From Lachnoclostridium sp. (lineage in GTDB: Bacteria; Bacteroidota; Bacteroidia; Bacteroidales; Muribaculaceae), in contig JAMPAP010000001.1 in the NCBI GenBank assembly GCA_023667185.1, positions 808,712-853,751 on the forward strand: a stretch of 45,040 bases of DNA, given 5' to 3'. Below the pieces are notes generated by a model. It was not told where the DNA came from and searched no databases. It was given only the letters and a program-made list of their open reading frames with translations. Positions 33,729-42,183 of the stretch are shown here, piece after piece. Numbering within the stretch: the first letter of the stretch is position 1; every line of letters begins with the position of its first letter. Both the position numbers and the translations under genes were made by a program.

Positions 33729-35102
33729 ATGGAACTTCCCTTTGCCGAATCATGGCGTATAAAGATGGTAGAACCCATCCGTAAAAGCACTCGCTCCGAG
33801 CGTGAAGAGTGGATTAAAGCGGCTCACTACAATGTATTCCAACTACCTGCTGACCAGGTGTATATCGACCTCCTCACTGACTCCGGGACAGGCGCTATGA
33901 GCGACCGTCAGTGGTCAGCCATGATGATGGGCGACGAAAGCTATGCCGGAGCACGCTCTTTCCACACCATGCGTGATACCATCGAGCGCATTACCGGCTT
34001 CAAATTCGTCATTCCCACCCACCAGGGGCGTGCCGCAGAAAATGTCCTCTTCAGCGCCCTTGTAAAGCCCGGTGATGTAGTGCCCGGCAATTCCCAATTT
34101 GACACCACCAAGGGGCACATCGAAAGCCGCGGCGCCTTTGCCGTAGACTGCACCATCGACGAAGCGCGCGACACCCAGCTCGAGCACCCCTTCAAGGGTA
34201 ATGTCGATGTGGATAAGCTCGAAAAAGCCATCGCCGAAGCATCTCATGTGCCATTCATCATCGTCACCATCACCAACAACACCGCCGGCGGCCAACCTGT
34301 ATCTATGGCCAACCTCCGCGCCGTGCGTGAAGTGGCTGACCGTCACGGCATCCGCGTGATTTTTGACTCGGCACGCTTTGCCGAAAACGCTTACTTCATC
34401 AAGATGCGTGAGCCCGGCTACCGGGACAAGACCATCAAGGAGATAGTCCGTGAAATGTTTGACCTCGCTGACGGCATGACTATGTCGGCTAAAAAAGACG
34501 CCATCGTCAACATGGGCGGATTTATAGCCACACGTCATGACGACTGGTACGAAGAAGCCAAGAAATATGCCATCCCCTTCGAGGGCTATCTCACTTATGG
34601 CGGTATGAACGGCCGCGATATGGAGGCACTGGCAGTAGGTTTCGACGAAAACACCGAGTTTGACAACCTCCACACCCGTATCCATCAGGTAGAATACCTC
34701 GCCTCGCTGCTCGACGAGTATGGCATACCTTATCAGCGCCCTGCAGGCGGCCACGCCATCTTTGTCGACGCCGGCAAGATACTCACCGAGATACCTAAAG
34801 AGGAATTCCCTGCCCAGACACTCACCATCGAGCTATACCTTGAGGCCGGCATACGAGGCTGCGAGATCGGCTACATCCTTGCTGACCGTGACCCCGTGAC
34901 ACGCGAAAACCGCTTCGGAGGCCTTGACCTGCTCCGCCTGGCCATACCTCGCCGCACCTATACTGACAATCACATGAAAGTCGTGGCAGCCGCCCTCCGC
35001 AACGTCTACGAGCGCCGCCACAGTATCACCCGCGGAGTGCGTATCACCTGGGAGGCTCCCCTTATGCGCCACTTCACCGTCCGGCTCGAGCCGTTAGGCT
35101 AA
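33729..35102 (+). CDS. tnaA: Tryptophanase
   Basis: 457 aa PLP-dependent beta-eliminating lyase making indole, pyruvate and ammonia from tryptophan. DLLTDSGTGAMSDRQW, PTHQGRAAENVLFS, DSARFAENAYFIK, MSAKKDA (PLP lysine at 255/256) and RPAGGHAIFVDAGKI are present. The DSARFAENAYFIK and EIGYILADRDP blocks favour tryptophanase over tyrosine phenol-lyase. No TnaC-like leader peptide or dedicated promoter is evident in the 43 nt upstream, so it may be co-transcribed with menA. A strong hairpin follows. Confidence 0.9.
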   Translation: MELPFAESWRIKMVEPIRKSTRSEREEWIKAAHYNVFQLPADQVYIDLLTDSGTGAMSDRQWSAMMMGDESYAGARSFHTMRDTIERITGFKFVIPTHQGRAAENVLFSALVKPGDVVPGNSQFDTTKGHIESRGAFAVDCTIDEARDTQLEHPFKGNVDVDKLEKAIAEASHVPFIIVTITNNTAGGQPVSMANLRAVREVADRHGIRVIFDSARFAENAYFIKMREPGYRDKTIKEIVREMFDLADGMTMSAKKDAIVNMGGFIATRHDDWYEEAKKYAIPFEGYLTYGGMNGRDMEALAVGFDENTEFDNLHTRIHQVEYLASLLDEYGIPYQRPAGGHAIFVDAGKILTEIPKEEFPAQTLTIELYLEAGIRGCEIGYILADRDPVTRENRFGGLDLLRLAIPRRTYTDNHMKVVAAALRNVYERRHSITRGVRITWEAPLMRHFTVRLEPLG

Positions 35103-35122
35103 CATCCTGCCGCTAAACCGCT

Positions 35123-35170
35123 TAACCCAGCTTTAACACCGAAAAAAAAGGCAGAATTAAAGCTGGGTTA
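35123..35170. terminator. Bidirectional terminator between tnaA and the second ATPase gene
   Basis: TAACCCAGCTTTAA (35123-35136) pairs perfectly with TTAAAGCTGGGTTA (35157-35170) around a 20-nt loop with an A8 run. The right arm is the last 14 nt of the minus-strand ATPase gene, including its stop codon. Confidence 0.8.
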
Positions 35171-36371
35171 TTTTGAGGAAATCCCTCAACCGGATGTGAT
35201 TTATACCGGGATAGCCATCTACTTCTCCACCTATAGGGTCCATCGACACAACGTACTTGGGATATTGGTCGTCAATGTTCTTAAGATTGCCGAATTCTCT
35301 GTCAATTGTTTCTTGTGAACCCAAAAGATATGTAACCTGAAAATACATACGTTTTTCTCCTCGTTCGGCCACAAAGTCCACTTCTCCGTTTCGGAGTTCA
35401 CCGACGGTAACCTCATACCCCAATGTGCGTAGATGATTCCACACTACAGTCTCCATTATTTTCTCTATTGATTGACGCACCTTGAATCCACATAGGAAAT
35501 TACGGATTCCATGGTCAGTGAAGTAGTATTTGAAGTTCTGCTCGAAGAGACGTTTTCCGTGGATATCATAACGCATAACCGGTTTAATTACCAATGCGTT
35601 AGACATATATTCTAAATAATCCGTTGTTATGGCTTTCGTAATTTTATAGCCCTGACTTCGCATCGTATTTGCAATGTTCGTAGGAGAAATCGGTTTGCCT
35701 GTTGTATCAGCTATGAATTTGGCGAGATTAGTAAGGAATGTGGCATTTCTGATGTTTGCTCTCTCTACCACATCCCGCATCATTATAGTAGTATATACGC
35801 CCTGTATATAATCCGCCATTTGCCTATCGTCCGTAATATCAAAATGGCGAAGACCGGGCAATCCTCCTATTCGAAGATAGTACTGAAGGCTTTCCTCTGA
35901 GTCAAGCAAATTATGGAAAGTGAGAAACTCAGAATAAGACAGGCTATAAACAGGAATTTCAATATACCGTCCACCAAGCCGTGTCCCCAGTTCTGAAGAA
36001 TAGATATAGGCATTACTGCCCGTCACGATGATCTGGCAACGCTGTTCGGCATATAGACTTCTGAGTGCATCTTGATAATCAGTAATATTTTGCACCTCGT
36101 CAATCAAGAGATAGTTGCGACCTCCCATTGGAAGCTTTTCAGCCGCAATCCGGTAAAGATTGTCAGCATTCATTATTTCATCCCCGATTTTGTGTTCCTT
36201 ATCAATATAAAGCACACGCGAATCAGGATCGTTTTCAGAAATCCATTCTTTTAGGTCCAATAATATATAGCTTTTGCCAACACGCCGCTGACCGACCAAA
36301 ACGAGCATCATACCCTTATTAATGACTGAGATTATATGGTCAATGTATCTCTGTCTGCGAATTATTTCCAT
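35157..36371 (-). CDS. AAA_14/DUF4143-type ATPase, second copy
   Basis: 404 aa. Walker A is GQRRVGKS (about residues 27-34), Walker B LLIDEVQ and sensor IIVTGSNA. The C-terminal part aligns with DUF4143; the nuclease-like motif is partly degenerate (GEVDFVAERGEKRMYFQVTY, where a Lys would be expected after Gln-Val). It is the second such gene in the window and only distantly similar to the first. GC is lower than the flanking tnaA and GH31 genes, suggesting acquisition. The promoter contains three 40-bp repeats with TGCCGAT/ATCGGCA half-sites. Function of the family is poorly known. Confidence 0.87.
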   Translation of the reverse strand: MEIIRRQRYIDHIISVINKGMMLVLVGQRRVGKSYILLDLKEWISENDPDSRVLYIDKEHKIGDEIMNADNLYRIAAEKLPMGGRNYLLIDEVQNITDYQDALRSLYAEQRCQIIVTGSNAYIYSSELGTRLGGRYIEIPVYSLSYSEFLTFHNLLDSEESLQYYLRIGGLPGLRHFDITDDRQMADYIQGVYTTIMMRDVVERANIRNATFLTNLAKFIADTTGKPISPTNIANTMRSQGYKITKAITTDYLEYMSNALVIKPVMRYDIHGKRLFEQNFKYYFTDHGIRNFLCGFKVRQSIEKIMETVVWNHLRTLGYEVTVGELRNGEVDFVAERGEKRMYFQVTYLLGSQETIDREFGNLKNIDDQYPKYVVSMDPIGGEVDGYPGINHIRLRDFLKITQL

Positions 36372-36392
36372 AGGCTAATATTTTTCATCTGC

Positions 36393-36425
36393 AAAAATAA
36401 GCATTTATACCTGCCGATCCAAACA
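36393..36425 (-). promoter_or_regulatory. Promoter of the second DUF4143 ATPase with embedded repeat half-site
   Basis: On the minus strand TTTG (about 36422-36425) and TATTTTTG (about 36393-36400) flank the first GCCGAT half-site (36412-36418). A protein bound at the repeats would therefore sit inside the promoter. Confidence 0.6.
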
Positions 36426-36505
36426 AATTTGTGACAATCGGCAGATATACTTGCCGATTATTACAAATTTGCGAGAATCGGCAGGTAAACTTGCCGATTT
36501 CCACA
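36405..36505. repeat. Three 40-bp repeats with alternating TGCCGAT/ATCGGCA half-sites
   Basis: TGCCGAT occurs at 36412, 36452 and 36492 (exact 40-bp period), and ATCGGCA at 36437 and 36477. Between them ACAAATTTG is also repeated. The half-sites alternate in orientation, so the array contains nested inverted repeats. It occupies the divergent space between the ATPase gene and the GH31 gene. Confidence 0.93.
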
Positions 36506-36537
36506 ACTAAATTTATTTGCATATTTCTGTGAGGTTT

Positions 36538-36545
36538 TATATCTT
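36538..36545 (+). promoter_or_regulatory. -7 box TATATCTTTG of the GH31-GH27 operon
   Basis: The box TATCTTTG lies about 77 nt before the GH31 ATG at 36623. It is only about 35 bp from the last repeat half-site of the divergent ATPase promoter. Confidence 0.6.
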
Positions 36546-36622
36546 TGGGCTATAAAACCTCACATTTCTACCGACGTCTGGAATATTTTTTCGGCCTAAC
36601 ATATCAATCATTATCTATAAAC

Positions 36623-38821
36623 ATGAAAATCAAACTATTAGCAGGCATTGCCATGATAGCCTGCATCAGTATCGGAGCCGCAGCGGATAGTCCGGTGGCT
36701 CGCGACAAGGCTACCGTCACCGCCGGGAATGCCCGATTTACCGTACTTACCCCGAGGATGATACGTATAGAATATAGCGACAAGGCTACATTCGAGGATC
36801 AACCCACATTCACAGTAGTCAATCGTGATCTTCCCGTTCCACATTTCACCGTATCACGCCACGACGGCGTGATGACCATCAGCAGTGACAGCCTTGTGCT
36901 CTCCTATCGCGAAGGGCTCGACCCGCGCATCGGCGACCGCGCCCTAACCATCCGCCTCAATGACGGCACCGAGTGGCACTACGGCAAAAAAGACTCGCTC
37001 AACCTCAAGGGCACAACCCGCACGCTCGACGGCTACGATGGCGGCAAGGCAGCTCTGCCCCTTGACGATGGCATAATCTCGCGCTCAGGATGGGCGGTGA
37101 TCGACGACTCGCCCGCTACGGTGCGCTCTGACGGTAGCCGCTCGCTGGCGTTTGGCGACTCGGTGCAGGGTGTACCCTGGGTAACCAAGCGCACTGATCC
37201 TGAAGCTCTTGACATCTATTTCCTCGGCTACGGCCATGATTACACCGCCGCATTGGGCGACTATACCCGCATAGCCGGAAAGATGCCGATGCCTCCGGTG
37301 TATGTCCTCGGCTACTGGTATAGCAAATTTGCCCCATATTCAGCTGAGGATTACCGCACTATGATAGCTGACCTTGACGCCAATGATATCAATATTGATG
37401 TGATGATCCTTGACGTGGACTGGCACTGGGACGGCGGCGAGCCTTACAGCACCGGACGCGGCGCCTGGACCGGCTGGACCTGGAACACTAACCTCATCCC
37501 CGATCCCGAAGGGCTGCTGAAACATATCCATGACCGCGGACTTCACCTGGCACTCAACCTCCATCCTGCCGATGGCGTAGCCAGCGACGAAGACGGCTAT
37601 ACTGACATCTGCGCTGACCTCAGCATGGATGCAGCAGCCGGAAAGCAAGTGCCCTGGGCTCTTCATGACAAGGACTTCTACCAGACATTCTTCAAGCATA
37701 TCATGCGCGCACGCGAAGAGCAGGGTGTAGACTTCTGGTGGCTCGACTGGCAGCAGAAACTCACCAACGACAGCGTGGATGGCCTCGGCCAGACATTCTG
37801 GTGCAACCACGTGTATTTCAACGACATGAAGAACAATCGCCCTGACAATCGCCCCCTGATCTATCACCGCTGGGGCGGTCTCGGCAGCCATCGCTATCAG
37901 ATAGGCTTCTCGGGCGACACTTATATCAACTTCGAGACCCTCGCTCAGGAGCCTCTCTTCACCGCCACAGCATCCAACGTATGCTACGGCTATTGGGGTC
38001 ATGACCTCGGCGGTCACCTGCTCGCCCCCAACGATCCTAACGATCCCGAGCTCCTTATCCGCTGGATGCAGTTCGGCGTATTCACCCCCATCTTCCGCAC
38101 CCACGCCTCAAATCAAGGCAACATCGAGCGTCGTATCTGGAAATATGCCGAGATGCCTGCGATGCGTGACGTAGTGAAGCTTCGCTACCGCCTGCTCCCC
38201 TACATCTATGCAGCCGCCCGCGAGAGCTACGATACCGGAGTGGGTATATGCCGCCCGATGTATTATGCTTATCCCGAGCTTGAGGAGGCTTACAACAATC
38301 CCGGCCAATACTTCTTCGGCAACGATATCATCGTAGCTCCGGTCACCCGCGCAGCTGAAGGAGCTACCGTTAGCAAGGATGTATGGCTTCCCGAAGGGAC
38401 ATGGTATTGCCCTGACCTGGGCCGCAGCTTCGAGGGTGGACAACACATAAATGCCGACTTTACCCTCGCGCAGATCCCCTACTTTATCCGCAAGGGTGCT
38501 GTAATACCGGCCAATCCGGCCGATGTAAAGCGCGCCAATAGCGTGTATCCTCACATCATCCTCGACGTAATCGCCGGTGCTGACGGCGAGGCCACGCTCT
38601 ACGAGGATCCGGGCGACAACCGCGACTATGCCACTGAATATTCCACTACCAAGCTTCTGCATAACAATGGCCGTCTGACCGTGCAACCGCGCCGGGGCAC
38701 ATTCAAAGGGATGCCCGATAGCCGCAGCTACACCATCCGTGTCCATGACGGCAACGGCGACATCCGTACCATCGAAGTACCCTCATCTCCTTGCAACGAA
38801 CCACTCGAAATAAGCTTATAA
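36623..38821 (+). CDS. GH31 alpha-glycosidase, secreted
   Basis: 732 aa from the ATG at 36623; the in-frame TTG at 36545 lies in the promoter. A signal peptide covers residues 1-21. An N-terminal beta-sandwich precedes the (beta/alpha)8 domain. The catalytic nucleophile is Asp375 in FWWLDWQQK and the acid/base Asp432 in FSGDTYINFE. A C-terminal beta domain with a DUF5110-like segment follows. The family includes alpha-glucosidases, alpha-xylosidases and alpha-galactosidases; substrate is not certain. Its stop overlaps the next start by one base (TAATG), so it is coupled to the GH27 gene and probably acts on the same glycan in the periplasm. Confidence 0.9.
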   Translation: MKIKLLAGIAMIACISIGAAADSPVARDKATVTAGNARFTVLTPRMIRIEYSDKATFEDQPTFTVVNRDLPVPHFTVSRHDGVMTISSDSLVLSYREGLDPRIGDRALTIRLNDGTEWHYGKKDSLNLKGTTRTLDGYDGGKAALPLDDGIISRSGWAVIDDSPATVRSDGSRSLAFGDSVQGVPWVTKRTDPEALDIYFLGYGHDYTAALGDYTRIAGKMPMPPVYVLGYWYSKFAPYSAEDYRTMIADLDANDINIDVMILDVDWHWDGGEPYSTGRGAWTGWTWNTNLIPDPEGLLKHIHDRGLHLALNLHPADGVASDEDGYTDICADLSMDAAAGKQVPWALHDKDFYQTFFKHIMRAREEQGVDFWWLDWQQKLTNDSVDGLGQTFWCNHVYFNDMKNNRPDNRPLIYHRWGGLGSHRYQIGFSGDTYINFETLAQEPLFTATASNVCYGYWGHDLGGHLLAPNDPNDPELLIRWMQFGVFTPIFRTHASNQGNIERRIWKYAEMPAMRDVVKLRYRLLPYIYAAARESYDTGVGICRPMYYAYPELEEAYNNPGQYFFGNDIIVAPVTRAAEGATVSKDVWLPEGTWYCPDLGRSFEGGQHINADFTLAQIPYFIRKGAVIPANPADVKRANSVYPHIILDVIAGADGEATLYEDPGDNRDYATEYSTTKLLHNNGRLTVQPRRGTFKGMPDSRSYTIRVHDGNGDIRTIEVPSSPCNEPLEISL

Positions 38822-40014
38822 TGAACCGAATAGCTCTTATTCTGCTGGCAGCACTGATGATGCTGCCGGCAGCTGCCCAGAAACAGGAAGGCCTCGTGAT
38901 GACTCCCCCGATGGGATGGAACAGCTGGAACAAATTTCATACTGACATTGACGAGGATAAAATCAAAGGCGTGGTGGATGCCCTGATCGAGACCGGGCTG
39001 CGCGATGCCGGTTACATATATGTAAACCTCGACGACGCATGGCATGGTCAGCGTGACTCGCTCGGGTTCATCCAGTGTGACCCCGTGAGATTCCGCTCAG
39101 GCATGAAAGCGCTTGCTGACTATATCCATGAGCGCGGCATGAAATTCGGCGTCTATAGTGATGCCGGCGAGCAGACCTGCGCGCTCTATCCCGGCTCACG
39201 CGGCCACGAATACCAGGACGCCATCCAGTATGCCCGCTGGGGCGTGGACTACCTGAAGTTTGACTGGTTTCGCCAGCCTTACGTAGGCGCTCAGGGCGCA
39301 TATACACTGATGCGTGACGCGCTGTATTCCACAGGCCGCCCTATCGTGTTCAGCATCTGCGAATGGGGCGAAAACAATACCCGCGACTGGGCACCCTCGG
39401 TGGGGCATCTGTGGCGCACCGGCGGCGATATCGGAGCATATTTCTCCGAATCACCCTGCCACGAGAAGCCGATACTTTGGTGTATCGAAAACAACAATAC
39501 CTACCGCGAATGTGCAGGTCCTAACGCCTGGAACGACCCTGACAACCTTGAAGTGGGCAACGGCATGACCGCAAATCAGGATCGTGCCCACTTCTCGATG
39601 TGGTGCATAATGGCCTCGCCGCTTATCCTTGGCAACGACGTGCGCAGCATGAGCGATGAGACTCTTGCCATCGTGAAAAACCGCGACGCCATAGCCATTG
39701 ACCAGGATCCCCTCGGCATTCAGGGATTGCGTTACAAGAATGAAAACGGGCTGCAATACTGGTTCAAGCCGCTGATGAATGGCGACTGGGCAGTGTGTGT
39801 GCTCAATACCAACAAAGTACCCGCGCAAGTCACCCTCGACTGGAAAGCTGACTTCGACTTCACTGACGACCTCAGCCGCCGCGCCACTGACTTTGCCAAC
39901 ATCGACTACCGCCTTTACAACGTGTGGACCGGCAAGACTGACGGCAATACCGCCAAGCCCCTCACCATCACCATCCCCGGCGAGGACGTAGCAATGTACC
40001 GCCTCCGCCGCTAA
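38821..40014 (+). CDS. GH27 alpha-galactosidase, secreted
   Basis: 397 aa from the ATG at 38821 (1-nt overlap with GH31). A signal peptide covers residues 1-19. The GH27 opening TPPMGWNSWNKF and NLDDAWHG are clear. The nucleophile is Asp148 in YLKFDWF and the acid/base Asp203 in RTGGDIGAYF. A C-terminal beta domain ends the protein. It should release terminal alpha-galactose from oligosaccharides such as raffinose-type sugars or galactomannan. Together with GH31 it forms a two-enzyme operon without an adjacent SusC/D pair in this window. Confidence 0.92.
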   Translation: MNRIALILLAALMMLPAAAQKQEGLVMTPPMGWNSWNKFHTDIDEDKIKGVVDALIETGLRDAGYIYVNLDDAWHGQRDSLGFIQCDPVRFRSGMKALADYIHERGMKFGVYSDAGEQTCALYPGSRGHEYQDAIQYARWGVDYLKFDWFRQPYVGAQGAYTLMRDALYSTGRPIVFSICEWGENNTRDWAPSVGHLWRTGGDIGAYFSESPCHEKPILWCIENNNTYRECAGPNAWNDPDNLEVGNGMTANQDRAHFSMWCIMASPLILGNDVRSMSDETLAIVKNRDAIAIDQDPLGIQGLRYKNENGLQYWFKPLMNGDWAVCVLNTNKVPAQVTLDWKADFDFTDDLSRRATDFANIDYRLYNVWTGKTDGNTAKPLTITIPGEDVAMYRLRR

Positions 40015-40022
40015 AGCGACAT

Positions 40023-40052
40023 TACACCCCGCCCGCCTCCGGGTGGGGTGTA
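40023..40052. terminator. Terminator after the GH31-GH27 operon
   Basis: TACACCCC-G-CCCG pairs with CGGG-T-GGGGTGTA around a very short loop, followed by TTGTATTATATT. It lies between the convergent GH27 and DUF262 genes. Confidence 0.8.
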
Positions 40053-40067
40053 TTGTATTATATTATA

Positions 40068-42176
40068 TTATAGGTAGTTGGGCAGTAGAGAGCGAAGGAG
40101 GGCTACACGGTCAACGAGGTCAGAGTCGCCATCGTGAGGTATCTCGATGGTTTCCAGGTCCTGATGTTGATCGTCACCGATGGTTTCACGGAATATGGCT
40201 GAATGGCGGTCGTTATCGAGGTATATTTTCGTTCCTTCAAGGGTAAGACCGTTGCCATACTCGCCGAGGTTCCATCCCGGCTCGCCCGAGAGGGCGAGAA
40301 GGATACCTTCCCAGTGGCGGCCGCCGGTGCTGAGAGCCGTGTGCATCGTATAGAAATGGCATCCTTTGGTATCACCGGGGAAATAATACTTTCCATACTG
40401 CGACTTGAGGATTACGACGGGATATTTGATGAAATAGTATCGCCAGTCAAACTTGTCCAGCTGATTGCCAATCCACTTTTCGACAATTCCGGCGCAGGTA
40501 TCACCCTCATTTATATCCTTAAGTAATCCGGAGATGGCACTGCCGGCTCGTTGGCGGAAGTTAACATGGGTGTTCGGGCCGAAAAAGTCACGCCATATCT
40601 TCTGGTCCTTGCCCGGGATGAGTACTCGCCATCGGTTTTCCCTATAGGATATATCTCCATAGGTCAGCAAGGCGCGTGACAGTTCAATCCACTGCTCCTC
40701 AGCATAAGAATCACTGAACGTAGAGTTGAATGTCTCGAAGTAGTCGTAATTATCGGTACCGATCAGGCATGTTGAGCCAAGCAGGAGGTTATTGTTTTCG
40801 AGAAAGGCAAGGTGGAGCTCGTGCTCTTCATCGTTAGCTTCGATCCATTCTAATTTTGCGGCTTCCTCAACTTTCTGCTGCTGGTTGAAGGAATTTGATT
40901 CAAGCCCAATCGAGCCTGACAGGATCAACCGTTCAGTCTCATTGACCATTGCTGCGTAACGTTCCTTGCGGTATTCATTTTCAGAGTTATACACCAAGTT
41001 TCTAAGCACCCTTATTCTCGTGCGGAACTCTTGCTCGGTGACCGTCGACTTGTGGGTCAGATAGGTGATGCAGCCCCACAGCAGCAGAATGTTCGGCATA
41101 GTCAGCTTATCGCCGCGGCTGAGTCGCCTCAGGAGGTTGACCGGCTGATGGAGGTTGACAAGAAATGACTTCTCAGCAGGCTGATTGTCAGCAAACCATC
41201 GGCTGAAAAACTCATCAGAGTCAAGTCCGACCCATACATCAAGAGCCTTCTCAAGCAATCGCTGGTTATCCTTGCCGGAATATACGGCCTCGATCATCTC
41301 AAAATCATCGGCCGGGGCATCATTGCCTGACTCTTTGAGGCATATAATGTCAGCAATATAATGGATATACCGCAAAAGGCTATCGTCGATCACCGGCAGC
41401 TCCCGGCCATCCTCTTCACGTATATCCCAGAACACGTCGATCCATACGGTATCAATCTTTTCAGAGAAGTCAGCGTCGTCCACCACGCTGTCGAGTTCGG
41501 CCTTGAAGTGCTCAAACGGAGTCAACGGCTTGCCTCGCGAGTTCATTTTTATATAGATCTCATCGGAGATTCCGAGCTCGTCAAGGTCAGCGAAGAAGAA
41601 AGAGATTTTTGGAAGTTTGTCCCAATACTTCGCTTCCGGATTTTCGCCATAGAAATTATCATTAAGTGCATCGAGCATCACGAGCATACCCTCCACGGTA
41701 GGGTCATTTTTCCACAGCAGGATAAACCGTGGATCCTCCTTTATTTCGTGGGATAAGGAGCCGATAAACTCCGGAGTAAATCTGCGGGTGAGAAACTCGC
41801 AAAAAGCGCGGGTGGTGTGGCGCGTCATGTAAGTAAAGCGCTCTATGAAGTCACACCCCTCGGTAACGTTTTCGCGGCGCGCCACCAGCCAATGCAGCAG
41901 GAAAAGAGTGGTCAACCGCTGCTGGCCATCAAGGGGTATAAAAGCCACATTATCATCAATTTTCTCGTAGGAACCGTAGACGAAGTCAAGATTCAGCTCC
42001 TGACCCGCCGACACTGCATCATGAATAGCCTTCACAAACGACTTTCTGATCTCCGAGGCCGAGCTGCGTCCTTGGGCATAATCCCTCTGAATCATAGGGA
42101 TTACGATAGGGATGTTATGCTCCACGCCGCGCTCGTCAGTATATCTGAATATCTCTTTAAATGTTTTCTTATCCAT
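40068..42176 (-). CDS. DUF262 protein (GmrS-like), second gene of the pair
   Basis: 702 aa from the ATG at 42176; an in-frame TTG at 42200 overlaps the upstream gene. DUF262 is marked by MIQRDYAQGR and PLDGQQRLTTL (residues 83-91), the nucleotide-handling motif of GmrS/DndB-like proteins. No HNH motif of the DUF1524 type is visible in the C-terminal part, which ends in a domain I do not recognise. DUF262 proteins occur in GmrSD-type modification-dependent restriction and in phage defence. It follows the first DUF262 gene by 7 nt and is presumably translated from the same mRNA. Confidence 0.82.
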   Translation of the reverse strand: MDKKTFKEIFRYTDERGVEHNIPIVIPMIQRDYAQGRSSASEIRKSFVKAIHDAVSAGQELNLDFVYGSYEKIDDNVAFIPLDGQQRLTTLFLLHWLVARRENVTEGCDFIERFTYMTRHTTRAFCEFLTRRFTPEFIGSLSHEIKEDPRFILLWKNDPTVEGMLVMLDALNDNFYGENPEAKYWDKLPKISFFFADLDELGISDEIYIKMNSRGKPLTPFEHFKAELDSVVDDADFSEKIDTVWIDVFWDIREEDGRELPVIDDSLLRYIHYIADIICLKESGNDAPADDFEMIEAVYSGKDNQRLLEKALDVWVGLDSDEFFSRWFADNQPAEKSFLVNLHQPVNLLRRLSRGDKLTMPNILLLWGCITYLTHKSTVTEQEFRTRIRVLRNLVYNSENEYRKERYAAMVNETERLILSGSIGLESNSFNQQQKVEEAAKLEWIEANDEEHELHLAFLENNNLLLGSTCLIGTDNYDYFETFNSTFSDSYAEEQWIELSRALLTYGDISYRENRWRVLIPGKDQKIWRDFFGPNTHVNFRQRAGSAISGLLKDINEGDTCAGIVEKWIGNQLDKFDWRYYFIKYPVVILKSQYGKYYFPGDTKGCHFYTMHTALSTGGRHWEGILLALSGEPGWNLGEYGNGLTLEGTKIYLDNDRHSAIFRETIGDDQHQDLETIEIPHDGDSDLVDRVALLRSLLPNYL

Positions 42177-42183
42177 AGCCAGT

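Noticed and set aside
33915-34754. Minus-strand open frame of 279 codons opposite tnaA
   Set aside because: It is an antisense shadow of a highly conserved enzyme gene, a common effect in GC-rich codon-biased genes.
36545-36622. N-terminal extension of the GH31 protein from a TTG
   Set aside because: It begins inside the promoter box and would precede a clear signal peptide at the ATG at 36623.
37340-38746. Two long minus-strand open frames opposite the GH31 gene
   Set aside because: They are antisense to a gene with clear catalytic motifs and carry no recognisable domain.
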